This document shows positions 37,819 to 50,915 of a stretch of 64,000 bases of DNA, piece after piece. Position 1 is the stretch's first letter. Every line of letters starts with the position of its first letter. Under the pieces are notes generated by a model. It was not told the DNA's origin and ran no database searches. It saw only the letters and a list, made by a program, of their open reading frames with translations. Origin of the DNA: Helopsaltes ochotensis (Eukaryota; Chordata; Aves; Passeriformes; Locustellidae); the NCBI GenBank assembly GCA_013400155.1, contig VXBM01000547.1:336093-400092 (forward strand), written 5' to 3'. A program made the translations under genes and the position numbers.

Positions 37819-38571
37819 TGTGGAAGCCTAGAAGGTCCAGGGGCTGATGAGCATGTCTCAAACACCGAAAGTCAGACTGTGCTGGAGCCAGCCAAGGGTT
37901 GTTGGTAAGAACACACTGTGAGAAAGGACCAGGATGCGGCTGGAGAATGGGGACATACAAAGGTAGGACAACACTTTTCTGGGACAGATGTCCTTGTTCT
38001 GGCTGCTGAGGTACCACAGTACAGTGGAGGTACAGGCATGAGGTCAAGAAGCAGGCACAGGCTGCACAGGGGTATCAAGGCCACCAAAGACCTCCAAAGT
38101 TCTCTGAGCCACTTCCAGAACCACTTTTGTCTAGAAGAACAGACTCTGCACTATAACTAATTTACATAGGAAGCAAGAAACATATATCCAGAGCAGGGAA
38201 AATTGTCTATAAAATGGTACCCTCACAATACCTGGGAACAAAACACCAGGGCACCCCAGCACCATGGACACCCTATTAGATGGATCGACACTCAATCCAG
38301 GACTATTGATGTGTGTCTTTCCTCCTTTCCCTCTCTCTCTCTCTTGTTATCTCCCCACTTCCCCCACCCCTTTGTTCAAAACCCACTGCCATGCACTTCT
38401 AGTAGGAGATAAAGGACTAACTTACACCAGTTTCCATGCCAGGTATTTAACACACTAACAAATCTCTGCGAGTTTTTGCGGACTCTCTGACTTACATCAT
38501 TCCTTTAGAACACAAGCATCCATGAATCTTGGGTGCTCCCTTCTTGTTAAGTGTGGGACACTATACCCTCA
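37819..38571 (+). mobile_element. Solo LTR of an avian endogenous retrovirus
   Basis: A 753-bp block that starts TGTGGAAGCC and ends ATACCCTCA. It has an LTR's internal order: a TATA-like CTATAAAAT at 38209-38217, a C/T-rich stretch with CTCTCTCTCTC, and a GATAAAGG word at 38408-38415 where a polyadenylation signal is expected. The wording (ACCAGGGCACCCCAGCACC, GTTTTTGCGGACT) is that of a bird ERV LTR as I remember it. Possible target duplication: CGCAC at 37814-37818 and CACAC at 38572-38576, differing by one G-to-A change at a CpG. The exact ends are less sure than the identity. No internal viral genes are seen on either side, so it is solo. Confidence 0.72.
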
Positions 38572-41229
38572 CACACTGTCTGCCTATATTAATAATCTAT
38601 AATCTATCTGTTATGTTTAATCCATATAAGATAAAATACAAATTCTGAATAGAAATTATATTTATAATCTGTTTCCACTACACTCACATTAATGTTCACA
38701 ATACCCTGGCATTATATAAACAAATTTTGCCAGGGTTACCTGATGACCTCTGAAAAAAGAAGCAAATGATTCTGAATCTTCAAACACTCATAATTGCAGT
38801 TCAAGCAATTGTGTTACAGTGTTCAAGAAGATTTGCAATATAACCATTCTTATAACCATAAGCATTGATATTGCTACACTTTCAATGAGCAAAAAGAAAT
38901 CAATTACCTAATTTCAAAGATGAATAACTGAAAACATAGATTTCTTTGCAGAAAACGGATCTCTCCTCAGTGATGGTCAGTTCCTTGCTAGAATTTAAGC
39001 TTATTATATAAGCTGTCAGTCACTTCTGTCTCAGGATGTGGAAAGTAATGTTCTAGAAAGAATTTAGAAGGCAAAGCGTTTTTCTAAATGGAAACTTTAT
39101 AAAAAGATATCTAACTTCAAGTAGTGTCAAGCTGAGAAAAATTATTCAAGAATATCAGGATGGGCAGTGGTTACCAATCACTGAAAAACAAGGAAAGAGT
39201 CATTAAAGGCTTGCTAACAGCAGGAACACTGATGTATCTGTAATTAATTAGAATGAATACAAGAACAATATGCAAGCACCAGGTAGATGTTTTCTTTGCT
39301 GAAATACTATGTCACAAGTCAAGCTAGTACAGAACTGTACTGTAAATGACTGTCTAGTAGAGGTATAGCAAAATGTTCTTTTTCAGCAAACAACTGAGTC
39401 AATACCCAAGCTCTGTAACAGTTTTCTGTTATCTTTCTTGCATCAAAAAGCTGAATATACTACCACGCTGATAGTGAAGAACAAAAGAAGGGAAAATGTA
39501 CCAAAATTTTTCAACTAAGCCTGTAGGGAATGTAAACAAAGATTCATAAATATAAAGTAATATTTTAAAAAGATTGAAATGTCATGATCTTATTCTAGGT
39601 GAAAACCATACCTATGTAGTGCAAAAAGGAAATTGACAAACTCAGTTTTTCTGCTCATTCTTGAAATGTCATTGACTAAAAAGTTCTTTCCATACTTTTT
39701 TGTCAGAGACAAGCGTCCCACAGGAGATCCAGACCTGCACTGGAGGTTGACCTTATAACTTTTCTAGATAACAGTCACCACTTCAAGTCTAAATTTCCTG
39801 TTACTATTATTCTTCTAATTATTACATTCTATTTCTGTGCTTTTTTAGGGAAAACTCCTTCAATAAACCATTTCTTTTGCCTTCCACTAGAAAGATATTT
39901 GAAAGGAATAAATAAACACTTTCAACTTTTAATCTAGAGAAACAAATAGGATTGGAACACAAAATTTTAACAATGAAGATTGAAGAATAATATTACTTTT
40001 TCCATCCCCTATATGCAGTTTTAGAGTTATGGCTTTTCACAGTCATTTTTATTTAAAAAATCCAAGCCACATGAATAAAGACATCCTGTTTCTGAAGAAT
40101 ACTGTAAGATAATGTTATGAATGTCTTACACAGTAAGTAAAAACCACCACACACCATAAGTGGTTTGTGAATCTACAATCTCAGATTTCCCCATCAATAT
40201 ATAATAGGAAAAGTAAGGATATTTGGTGATCAAGGGGATTGATTGGATATTATTATTTTGGATTTTCCCCTCAAAGAAAAAATAGACAAATCATTTCTTA
40301 ACCACCATGAAAAATATGATCTAAAAAAGGGTTTCCTTTACAATAATTTACTATGTGAAATGGAAACAAATCTGGAATTTGAAACACAAAATTAATTTCA
40401 TGAAAGTAATAACCTTCTGGGAGCTATTTTTTAGCACATAATACTCTAGTGAAAAGAAAAATACAAACCTCTGCCTTTTTTCAACAATTAGTAGCTTGTT
40501 TATACTGCCTAACATTTAGAGATTATTTTTTCCTGGTCTGTTCCTGTCTCCTAGCATAAAATTTCAACTCTTCCAAAAGTTGTTATTTCTGTGAGAAATA
40601 GAAGCTAAAATCCATTCACCCACCTACTAGCCCAGTTAACCGATCTATTAAATACTATGGGATTCTCCATAATCCTAAACAAAATTCACTGATGCCTATG
40701 ACGATAACTGGCTAGAAAAATAGAGTAGGGATATAATGAGAAAAAGAAAATGCAATTTTTTAAATATTCTGTGAATACAGAACAATTACTAAAATACAGG
40801 AATAAGGAAAAAATTAACATGAAATTAAGGTCTTTAATTTTTTTTAATCACTTGTAAATTTTTTAATACTTGAAATCTTGAGCCTTTTAATATCATGTTT
40901 TCAATCTTTTTTTAAATAACTATTCTACCCAGATATGTATCTTTAAATAACAAATTGGTGAGTTTGTTTTAGTAGAAACAGATGGCAAGCATGAATTATG
41001 AACAGCTCAAAAAAGATCAGCCGTTGAGCTCATGTGCAAAGGAAGGTTTGGTTCTGATTAGAGTAAGATGAGATCATGTTACATTTCCATGATTTGTGGT
41101 AACAGGAAGCAAGTAATCTAGGTTAATAAGTTCAGGAGTTGGTGATAGTTTAAAATCACTGTTTCAAACAATAGATTGCCAAACTGTTTGTTTTTTTTCT
41201 TTTCGTGACCAGAAGGAGTTAACACAATA

Positions 41230-41275
41230 AATAACACATTAATAATAACCTAATAACCTAATAACCTAATAATAA
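41230..41275 (+). repeat. Short (TAATAACC)n tandem
   Basis: Four to five imperfect copies of TAATAACC/TAATAATAACC in a row, followed by the partly inverted GGTTAG. A small A/T-rich minisatellite. Confidence 0.85.
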
Positions 41276-44200
41276 CCTAATAATAGGTTAGAAGGTCTGT
41301 TGCCCAATGAGGCAGATATTTTCTACATAACTGTTGCTTTTCTGGAGTTTCAGAGAACTTTCTGCTTGGTTTTAGAAAGTGACCAGGACAGAGAATATGG
41401 TTAGGACTATCAAGGTCTCTGCTGTAGACAAATGAATATAAATTTTGCCATTATTAGTAAAAGGCCAAAGGCTTTGCACGGACAGGAAAAATCAAGGTGT
41501 CAGTTACAGCCCAGGCTTGCCTTGCCATAAATTTGTTTCAGCTATTTTGGGGAATTGACAGGTTGTTCTGAGTCAGGGTTTAGCAAAGTAAATCTGAGTT
41601 AAACAGCAACACAAAAATTTAAGGTATTTAATGAAAATGGTGTGAATAAAGGATCCAAAATTCTTAAAAGTTACTGTTTAATCACCAAGCCAGCATGATT
41701 TTTGAAACAAATTTAGGATTTATACTTTGTAAAATGTAAACCTGTCCTTCCAAAACAATAAACTTACAAGAATAGAAGCTGGTCCAATGTCTATATATAG
41801 AGATCCAGATAAAAAAGATAGTCAATAACATATGTGAAGTGATTAGCATTTACACACTAAGTAAATATTTTCATTGTGAGACATAATCAGGCATATCTGT
41901 CTGTATACACACAGTCCCACTCCCCAGCAAGGAAATATGCCCTATTGTAGAAATATATATGTATATTTATACATAATTTTACAGACTATGAAAAACCAGA
42001 AACCATTGAACCAGGGAAAGGTTACTGCAACAGCTCTCTAAAGATGATACTAGTCTATTTCCTTGACAAATTAGATTTGAAAAATTATTTGGGGTAAGAT
42101 AAGCACTAAAATAGGTGAAAATGTTCTTCTGTGTAGTAATGGAGGAGACATTTTATTCCCTTGGCTTCAACCCTCATGTAGGAGAATATGAATAGACAAC
42201 AAAAAGGCCTGGAGTCAGCTATGAATCAATAGGAATTCAACAGGAGGCTACGGATATGTAGATTTAGGATGACCTGAATATTCTGGATCACTTCATCATT
42301 ACATATATTCAGGTGTCTGCTTTGAAAAATACCCAAGCTTCCACTTTTCAAAGCCAAAAAAAGAAGATTATTACATGATTATAAGATTAAAAGAGTAGGA
42401 TCTTAAAAACCAAAAATAAGCAAATTATATAACATTTTTAACAGAACTGCAGGTTCTTAACAAAAATGTATTTGTCGATGTCCACATAAGTCTCAGGAAT
42501 CTCTGGAAAAGTTTGAATTAATTATTAGGTACTTGTTCATTTATGAACTAGACTGACTTCTTGCATTGTGTCCAGGCTTCCTCCTTCATGAATTAAATTA
42601 GTCTGGTCTAGGAATAAGGTACTATTTTCTTCTTTTTGGACACTCAGGGAAGATTCCTCCTTAAGACATGGTTATTGATTTTAACTTGATGGTATGATTT
42701 TAAACTGATAGGCTAAATTTACTCTTAACCAGAGTCTAATACATTCCAATTATTCCAGAGTCTAAGGCAGTTTTTTGTTACACTGTTAGTAACATCCTTT
42801 GATTTATTAATTCACAGGAAGTAAGAGATAGGTAAATTTATCAAATTATAAACAAGTGTAAATTGTAGATGTGTAGCAATGAGAACAATATAGGTTTTAT
42901 TAAAAATAAAAAACCTAACAAAATCCCAAACAGTAGGTGTATATTATTACAAAACTGAAAGTTAAAAAATATAAGGAAAATGCTAGTATATGAATTAGTG
43001 CTATGGGTCTTCATGCATTTTTGAATAACAGTGTAAATTCAAACTCTTTCTACCCTTTAGTTCCTCACAATCCCTTTCTCTCCTCTCTTGCATCACTTAA
43101 ACGTTGCTGTATATCCCTTTTTGAGGCTAGACTGAGTTTAAATATGGTTCTGATCTTGTTAATTTCAATTTTTAAAATTTTATTTTATTTTTGAAATGTA
43201 TTTGTTTATTGATTCTTCATCCCTGGTAAATCAGTTTTGTACACTAATACACTTCAGGAATTAATAACTATTATTGTAGTGTTGAAGTTGAGATATATAG
43301 ATATACATATTAATATAGGACAATATATATGTATCTATGAAAATGTGATATATATTATACCTGAATTGCAGATAAAGCATAGGATTAAACAAGTAGAGCC
43401 AATTTGAGATACATGTTTTTTATTCCTGCCATTTATAGACCCTATTTTTTAGGAGTATACTAAATGGAAAAATACCATCACCATAATTTAAATTTTTAAC
43501 CTTTTTAAAAGCTGACTTGATAACAGTCTTATTCAATCTTCTCCAAGCAACCTCAGGAAAGAAATTAGCATGTCTTCATTTTGTCTGGTCAGCTTTCTCG
43601 TGGATGTCATTCATTTAGCTAAGAATTCCCATATTCTCATCTTCTGAATCTTCAAAATGTGTAGTGATGTTTTTAACTTTTTACTGCTACTAGTGAATTT
43701 TTAATGACAGATCACTTTCTTCAAAGAAGTCTGAAAGGACTACAATCCCTTCCAATTTTGCTCTGTGGGGCTTGGTTTCCTTTTGGCATGACTCCTGTGG
43801 AGTCTCTACTGCTGATGTACCAGTGCATTCATTGTCATTGAAATGGATTTACTTGATAACTAAATATTAAAGAGTTTTACAACACTCTAAAAATTGTATG
43901 TTATCAAACACACAGCATGCTTTTTGCTCTTCATAGAAACCATATATATCAATAATAAAAATGGTAAAGATGACAAGCATTTTGCACCAACTATTCTACC
44001 CTGAACTGCCAATGTCACAACAATGCATAGGGGACCTCGGATTTAGACTAAAGTATTAAAGTTTAAATACCTGCTGACAAATGGATGCTTTGAAAACTGG
44101 TGGAAAAAAGAGTTCTATCTAGGAGCCACGTTCTATGATGAAATATATTGCTTAATCAAGTCCCCAATTTTTTTTCTTCAAAGAGGAAAATAAGGACAAG

Positions 44201-44949
44201 AGGACCCCAGGATTTGACATAATGCGGCATATTTGTGAGATGAAATGCGAACTGAAACTGACTTGAAATGTTTTGTATTTGCTCTACACAGAAAGGTGTT
44301 GTTCTTTGCTTTGTTGAGTGTTTTTTATATTTCAGTCTAAGTGAAAACAAGCACATACAATGCATTTTTGGTTTAGTTTTTCTTGAAATTTTAAAGACTC
44401 AGAGAGATCTCTATGGCTTTGATGCAGATGAAATCTAATGTCAGCTCAAAATTCCCAGTCACTTTAAATGTGTTGCTTAAAATTGAGGTATGAGACTGAA
44501 TACAGATAATAAAGCTATAATCCCTATATTTTGCTATTAACATATCTGTACACTACTACAGTTCATTTTCCTCTTATGATTCTTCTTACAAAATTATTTA
44601 ATAGAACACAGTTTAGTTTCGTTATGGTTCCACTCATTGACACATGAAAAGAATATTTAAATATTTTGCTTTTTTAATCTTCTCTCTCTTTACTATACAT
44701 TAATAGAATTAAAAATTCTTTCTGCTCTTTTCCAGTTATTGTAACTGGTTTTATTGTGAATCAATGTGTTTATGTTCTACAAGGTAGTATGTCCATAAGC
44801 CAATTAGAACATCGTGAACATATGTCCAACACTGCAAGGAAAATCTCTCTGAGGGGTGAGGTAGTATCAAACAGAAATTAAATTACTGTGAGAATCACTG
44901 AATACTGAAAACTCTATTTCATGATAGAGAACAACCAAGCTTTTATGTT

Positions 44950-44986
44950 ATTTGGTTAGAGACTGAAGAACAATCAATCCTTGATT
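44950..44986 (+). repeat. 37-bp direct repeat, copy 1
   Basis: Starts ATTTGGTTAGAGACTGAAGA and ends ATCCTTGATT. The same 37 bp recur at 46350 with one mismatch (C to T at the 14th base). The flanks do not match clearly. Confidence 0.93.
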
Positions 44987-46349
44987 TAACATGCAGATAA
45001 TTATAATAATGTTAAGGAATGCTGTTGGTTTTGGTTGATTTGTTTGCTTGGGTTTTTTGCCTTTTTTTTTTTCTCTAAGAAATTAAAGTAATTAAACAAA
45101 CAATGTAAATCATAAATATGTATGGTGAGATCTTTTTAAAGCTGAAAATAGAATTTAACAGATCAAAATCAGTCAAATTTCTATTTGCAAATAGATAAAT
45201 TCTTTATCAAATTTTATTATAAGACTGACTATAGAAGTTAAGTGTAGCACGTATATGTTAATTAAATAATCAGGTGTTCACACATGGTAGTTTGGTGTCA
45301 CTGTTGTGGTTTTGTTATCTCTTATGGTGGTATAAAGTACCTAGGTAGATTTCCTGCTATACATTGCAATACCCTAAAGTGAAAACTATGTCTCTCTGCT
45401 CTGGACTTTATTTACCAATGTGCTGGCCTACCAACATGATAAATTATTTTATTTGAAATATTTTTCTTTTATTCTTTGTAATAAACTTATTTTTGGCAGT
45501 GGAGCTAGACCCTAATTTTATCTGATATTTTTTATACTTTTCTGTCCATAGCCTGCTGGGTGGTATTGTAATTAATTTGCACTAAAAAATTAGGTAGTAT
45601 TACAGCTCCTGGGTTGCCTTTTTGATAACCTTTGACTAATGAAAAACATTTGCACTTTATTATCTGTCTACCTGCCTCAGAATTTCAAATGCAAGGAAGA
45701 ACTTTGAATCTCACAGGCACCTGATGTCCTTAATAGCTAATATAAGGAACTTAAATGAAAAGCTTTGTGAGTATAGTTCCATGTGTTACACACAAAGAAA
45801 AAAAATCATTATATAACAACTTTTATAGAGACAAAAAATACTCAAAGAAATGAAGCAAAACATTGCAAAAATGCACAAATGTAAACACTAAAAGATGTTG
45901 ATTTTGAGTGAAAAGAAGAGAAATTATGGGAAAAATATTTTAATAAAGGTCTTCTAAAATCCACCTCTATTCTAAGCTTTAATTTATACTCAGAGAAGTA
46001 TAAGCACTGTTTCTCTGAATAAATGCCATACTTCAGTTTACTGCCCTGCACTGATTTGCTTACTTGCTTTCAAATGTAATCTTTTTCCTCATTTTTAGGG
46101 TACTAATGCCAGGATTACATTAGGAGACAACACATGAATAAAATAGATGCAAATTGTCATCACCTGTAAGAACAACAACCTTTTCTCAGTGTTTTCTTTT
46201 TTGGCAATTACTAAATCATGAAGCCACACTTCCGTTTCTTAATAATCAGTGACATAGAATCAATCAACTTCTGTGCAAAAGCCTAAAAAGTTGTCTTCTT
46301 TGGAAAAATAGACAAATTTCACCCACACAACTTAACTAAATACTTATGA

Positions 46350-46386
46350 ATTTGGTTAGAGATTGAAGAACAATCAATCCTTGATT
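46350..46386 (+). repeat. 37-bp direct repeat, copy 2
   Basis: 36 of 37 bases match 44950-44986. The offset is exactly 1,400 bp. It is followed by a T-run, unlike the first copy. Confidence 0.93.
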
Positions 46387-47868
46387 GTTATTTTTTTTTC
46401 TGTGAAAAGTATTCTGCATGTTATTCTACTGTACAATGGGGACATATTTTCAAATGGAAAAGTCAGAAACAGAAATGATAAATCAGTCTACCAAGACGAA
46501 ATGCTTTAGAGTAGAGAAAAAGGCTTTCTAAGCATTTTCTCTGTTAATGATGTCTTCTTATTACTATATATACAAGTGGAATATTATGGAATCTTCCAAG
46601 ATGAATTTCCATCTCCTTTTCTAAGTTTTAAATAAAGATTTCATTCTTTATGTCTATTATTTACTCTTATCAGTGTTAAATAGTGAAAAACCTGTACTAT
46701 TTTATAGGCTTTCAGAGAATCTTCTAGCCAAAATCTACTTAATAACTAAATGAATGACAGAATTCTATATGAAAAGATAAGAGGAATTACTATGGGTTAT
46801 TTTGCAATCAACACCTATGATCTATTTGATGAGTATGTCACTGACAGGCAAAAAATTCAACAGCAGCTATAAAAATAACACAAAATATGGCATTTCTATT
46901 TAATCTCATATCTAAATTAGAACAGCAGTAAGAAAAAAATCAAGCCCTTATGGTATTGCTTGATTTAACGTATTGACTTCTAAACTTTAAAGAACAAGCC
47001 AAAATACTCGGAATGAAAGTTTATTTCAAAGGTTAGTGCCCTTGTAGGTGCCTTAGTAAGTGAGAAAGAAATAGAGCAATTGCAATCATGTAACAGAAAC
47101 TGATTTCAATTATCTGTTCTCTTCTGGATAATAATTTTTTTTAAATGCCTATGACTAGCCTCCCTTAAGATTTTCTGAAATACCTGTGTTCCATTGACAG
47201 TTAGAGATATGGTACAAGAATGAAATCTTGAAAGGTGGGTTGTGCTTCATAAGTATCAGTCACCTTTTAGTAACTAGGAGTTCTCTATATCCCATGTTTC
47301 ATGTATGTACTGCCTTCACCCAAAAATTTCAGAAAAGGAAATCGATATAAAACTTATCGATATAAATCTTTTTTGTTACATTTTCTTAAAATCAAGAGTT
47401 TTATATTGTCTGGGAGATTTTATTATAATTATATTTTTTTCTGTTTGATGTTAATGATTTCCTGGTAGTTTTTGGGAATCTTGAACTGTTCTGGATGCAG
47501 AAAATCTATGGATACTTTTTGTCTTGGAACTTCAAATCAAAATACTAATTTAATTTGTGTGGAGAACCCCTACAACCTTACAATTCAATATAGCAGATAA
47601 AAAGCTAACAGAACATACAAATATTATCTTAATTTCATAAGTGAGAAGCTGTCTAGCTAAATCAGGATCTACTGCAATAACAAGCAATATCAAATCAATA
47701 TGATAGATATTACTTTAATTTTACTAAAAACAATTCAAAGGTACAGGAATTAATTTTTTTGTTATGTAGCTAAGATTTGTTAATTAAAATCTGTCAAATG
47801 TTAAATCTATGGAAACCAAAGCACACCAAATTTACCTGTGGTATTAATCCCTTTGATTTATATCCATC

Positions 47869-48432
47869 TGTGCTGGATTATGGGTGGTAGATAATTTTCT
47901 ATATAGTAGGAAGTGTGGGGCTATATTTTGAGTTGCTGGCAAATGTTAATAAAACAGGGAGTTTTTCATTACTGCTGAGCAGTTCTTGCACAGAGTCAAC
48001 ACCTTTTCTATTTCTCATACCTCCCCACCAATGAGAAGCCTAGGTTGCACAAGAAGCTTGGAAGGGACACAGCTGGAATATCTGACTCCAGCTGCCCAAA
48101 GAGACATTCCACACCACATAGCATCATGTTCAACATATAATGCAGGGGAAGAAGAAGAAGGAAAGGGCGGACATTTGGTATTATAATGTCTGTCTTCCCA
48201 AGTCAGCATTAAATGTCATGGAGCCCCGCTCTCCCAGGGGTGGCTGGACAACTGTCCACCCATGGATGAATTCCTTGTTTTGATTTGCTTGTGTGTGCAC
48301 TTTTGCTTTACCTATTAAACTGTCTTTCTCTTACTTCATGCATTTTCTCATGTTTACTCTTCCCTATCCCACTGGGGCAAAGTGAGCAAGCAGTTGTGTG
48401 GTGCTAGTCACCAGCTGGGGTTAAATACGACG
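47869..48432 (+). mobile_element. Solo LTR, avian ERVL-like
   Basis: A 564-bp block in plus orientation. It starts TGTGCTGG and runs through TAGTAGGAAGTGTGGGGCTA, a CACAAGAAGCTTGGAAGGGA segment, a TATA-like CATATAATG (48134-48142), CTATTAAACTG with an ATTAAA polyadenylation word (48314-48319), and the ending CAGCTGGGGTTAAATACGAC. This is the wording of a very common bird LTR, which I associate with ERVL-type elements. Flanking 5-mers are CCATC (47864-47868) and CTATC (48433-48437), one mismatch, consistent with an aged 5-bp target duplication. The last dinucleotide is CG instead of CA. No internal viral genes adjoin it. Confidence 0.85.
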
Positions 48433-48950
48433 CTATCTTGAAAAACTTCATTACATACAACCCAACAGTTTTTCCATGTTTAAAAGTATTACTTATTCTT
48501 CTATGCAATAAAATGTTATGACCTCATCTGCAATTTTTTTTTCCTAGGTGCTAAGAACCCTGAAAAAACTTAATAGTAGTACATGAAAGGATGTCCAGTT
48601 CCAGAAGAGAAGTATGTCTTAGAATGCAGAAGACATCTGACAGTGAATAAAGAATGGACACAAAAGTATGTGTGAGGCAGAGGAGCATACACAGATGGTA
48701 CTGTAAAAGTAGGTGCAGTGGCTTTGATAAGAAACCTATATTTAGAAGACACAAAACAAAGGAGATGTGCAGAGTATGCATTTCTCTGCCCATTTCTTGT
48801 TTGCTTTTTTTTTGTTTCCATTATTACCTTGACTTGATGGTAAACAACAATGGAGGATACTCTATGGTTCCACCTTCTAGCTCTACATAAGTCTTCTTCT
48901 AGACTCTGAAAGTCAGATCTTTGATATTATTTGGGGGAGTGGGGGATGTT

Positions 48951-48952
<2 letters not shown>
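48433..48952. other. Non-coding DNA
   Basis: No gene recognised. Overlapping open frames on both strands at 48551-48890 have no domain and look accidental. Confidence 0.5.

Positions 48953-49011
<59 letters not shown>
48953..49011. repeat. Poly-T tract, 59 T
   Basis: Uninterrupted T run after a G-rich leader (GGGGGAGTGGGGGATG). The sequence to the right shows no retrocopy and no well-placed polyadenylation signal on the minus strand, so a processed-pseudogene tail is not supported. Confidence 0.95.
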
Positions 49012-49014
<3 letters not shown>

Positions 49015-50354
49015 GCTTTCTATTTCACAGTTTTATGAGGTGGGTAACAACTACCATAAAGCGACTGTAAAAATACACATGAATTGGTTTATTACCTGCA
49101 GAATAGCACTAGGCCTACAGAGATGTAAATTCTCTTTGTTCTATTAAAACATCTGCAGCTTTTCTTTCATCACTTCTTAGGGCACAGATTTGATGCCCTC
49201 TAGCGACTGATCACTTGGTTTATTGTTTAAGAAATATACACAGATAGTGGACCGGCAACAGAAATGAGTAGATCTTACACATCAGTATGACAGTTTTCTG
49301 ACTCTGATACGCATTATGAAAGCTTCTTCATTATTTCTCCACCAATTAACATGAGTCTGAAATTATCTGAACTTTCCTTCCTCTGTCATAGAGTATAAAA
49401 CAAAAAAACAGTTAAAACTTAGAGAGAAGATAATGATAACCACTGACTTGAGAGTTTCTTTCTTTTACTCCAAACAAAACCCATTTCTTCTTAAAGTTTG
49501 AGAGAACTGGCATGTGCTTACTGTCATGCTAAAAAACTCTGCAGACTACGAAAGCACACTGCAGCTTCCGTATGTTAGGCAGTGTATTATAACTGAAGGT
49601 AAATATGCTGTGAGATTTCTGCAACCCTCTGCCCTCCACTTTTCCCCAAACATAACACTGGTGAAATATACATGGCTAGTATATTAACTGTTCATCTCTT
49701 GTATTAAAAGGTTATCTGGCACCTTCAGATGACAGAAAATGATAGCTAAAATAATGTATACCTAACTGTATTGGAGTGATAGAGTTTTTGATGCAATGTT
49801 CCTTCACAATTTTTCCAGATATAAAAACCAGGATTTTTAAAAATACATTTAATTAGAATCATCAATGTGTCACATTGTTTAGCCTCTAAATAGATCCTCT
49901 CTGTGATAAATTTTTAACATATGTAAATAAAAACTTGGATTTTACTGAGGTATAAGCAGCCTGTAATTGCTACAAAATTTGCCAGAGAACTTCAAGTTTT
50001 AGAAGCAAAGTCAGTGTTGACTTCTGTGCAGCATAATGTGACAGATGTTTTTATGATGCTAGAGATGTAACAAACTATCTGTAAGTAATTTGAATAACTG
50101 GTGAAGCAAGATATATCTGACAACACCGGGAAGTTATGAACATGAGGAGGGGCATAGAGAATCCCTGTGGCTAAGTAGCAGGGCAGATAGTGTGTTTAAC
50201 TGATCTTTTCTCCTACTTAAAGCCTCAAAGATAATATATACTTTAAAGAATATGTAATACATGGAAAGTAAAACACACCCCTCCCCCCTCCAAAGACAAT
50301 CCCCCTAAAAAAATCTAACAAAAGAACAGAAAAAAATCTCACCCAAAACCCACT
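49012..50354. other. Gene-free AT-rich DNA
   Basis: No gene or recognised repeat until a C-rich patch (50276-50290) just left of the next LTR. Confidence 0.55.
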
Positions 50355-50910
50355 TGTCATGGAATCGGAATGGTTCTCCCCAATTAAGTGCTCCTACTGA
50401 GACTCTCCAAACCATGTGCCACCTGCTTGCTCCTGCCTTGCCCTCCTCCACTGTGGTGACCTGGAGAGGAGAACTGGAGGCACAAAAGGCAAAGATTGTG
50501 GGTTGAGATAGAAACAATTTACTGCAAACATCAATGAGATAAGAAAATGAACAGCAACAGCAATAGTAATAAGAAAAGTGTACAAAAAAAGAGAGTGAAC
50601 CATGTGCAAAGGCGTTCACCACAGAGTTTGACACAACTGCAGCCATGCCACCCTGACCACTCGCTCCAGCTCAGAAATGGAATGTCCCAACTGCTCCCTT
50701 TGCCTCGGAACTGGCACCACCCTACCATGCCCCCGGGTCAGAGCTGGTGCCACGCTTACTCGACTGGAAGGAATCCCCTCTCCCCACAAGAGCCCCCCTT
50801 CCACCTGCCCCAGCCATGATGTCAGGTGGCATAAAATAAGGTTTGAGTCTTGGCTGTGGCCCTTCCTAGTTACTGCAAAACTTAACTCTGTGCTGGCCAG
50901 AACCAGGACA
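50355..50910 (-). mobile_element. Solo LTR, avian ERVL-like, with perfect 5-bp target duplication
   Basis: A 556-bp block that on the plus strand starts TGTCATGG and ends AACCAGGACA, so it is TG...CA bounded. Read on the minus strand it opens TGTCCTGGTT and later carries TAAATTGTTTCTATCTCAA and ATTCCATGACA, the familiar ERVL-type bird LTR wording. The 5 bases on each side are identical, CCACT at 50350-50354 and at 50911-50915. A 5-bp duplication fits ERVL integration. No internal viral genes remain, so it formed by LTR-LTR recombination. Several overlapping open frames inside (50305-50961, both strands) are by-products of its higher GC content. Confidence 0.93.
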
Positions 50911-50915
50911 CCACT

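Larger units (their letters stand above)
38572..47868. other. Gene-free AT-rich DNA
   Basis: About 9.3 kb with no gene. Noted items are a short TAATAACC tandem at 41230-41275, a TA-rich patch near 43295-43360, and a 37-bp repeat pair at 44950-44986 and 46350-46386. Open frames are under 70 residues. Confidence 0.55.

Noticed and set aside
48953..49250. Processed pseudogene with poly-A tail on the minus strand
   Set aside because: The adjoining sequence has no gene-like frame, and the nearest AATAAA word is about 80 bases away rather than 10-30.
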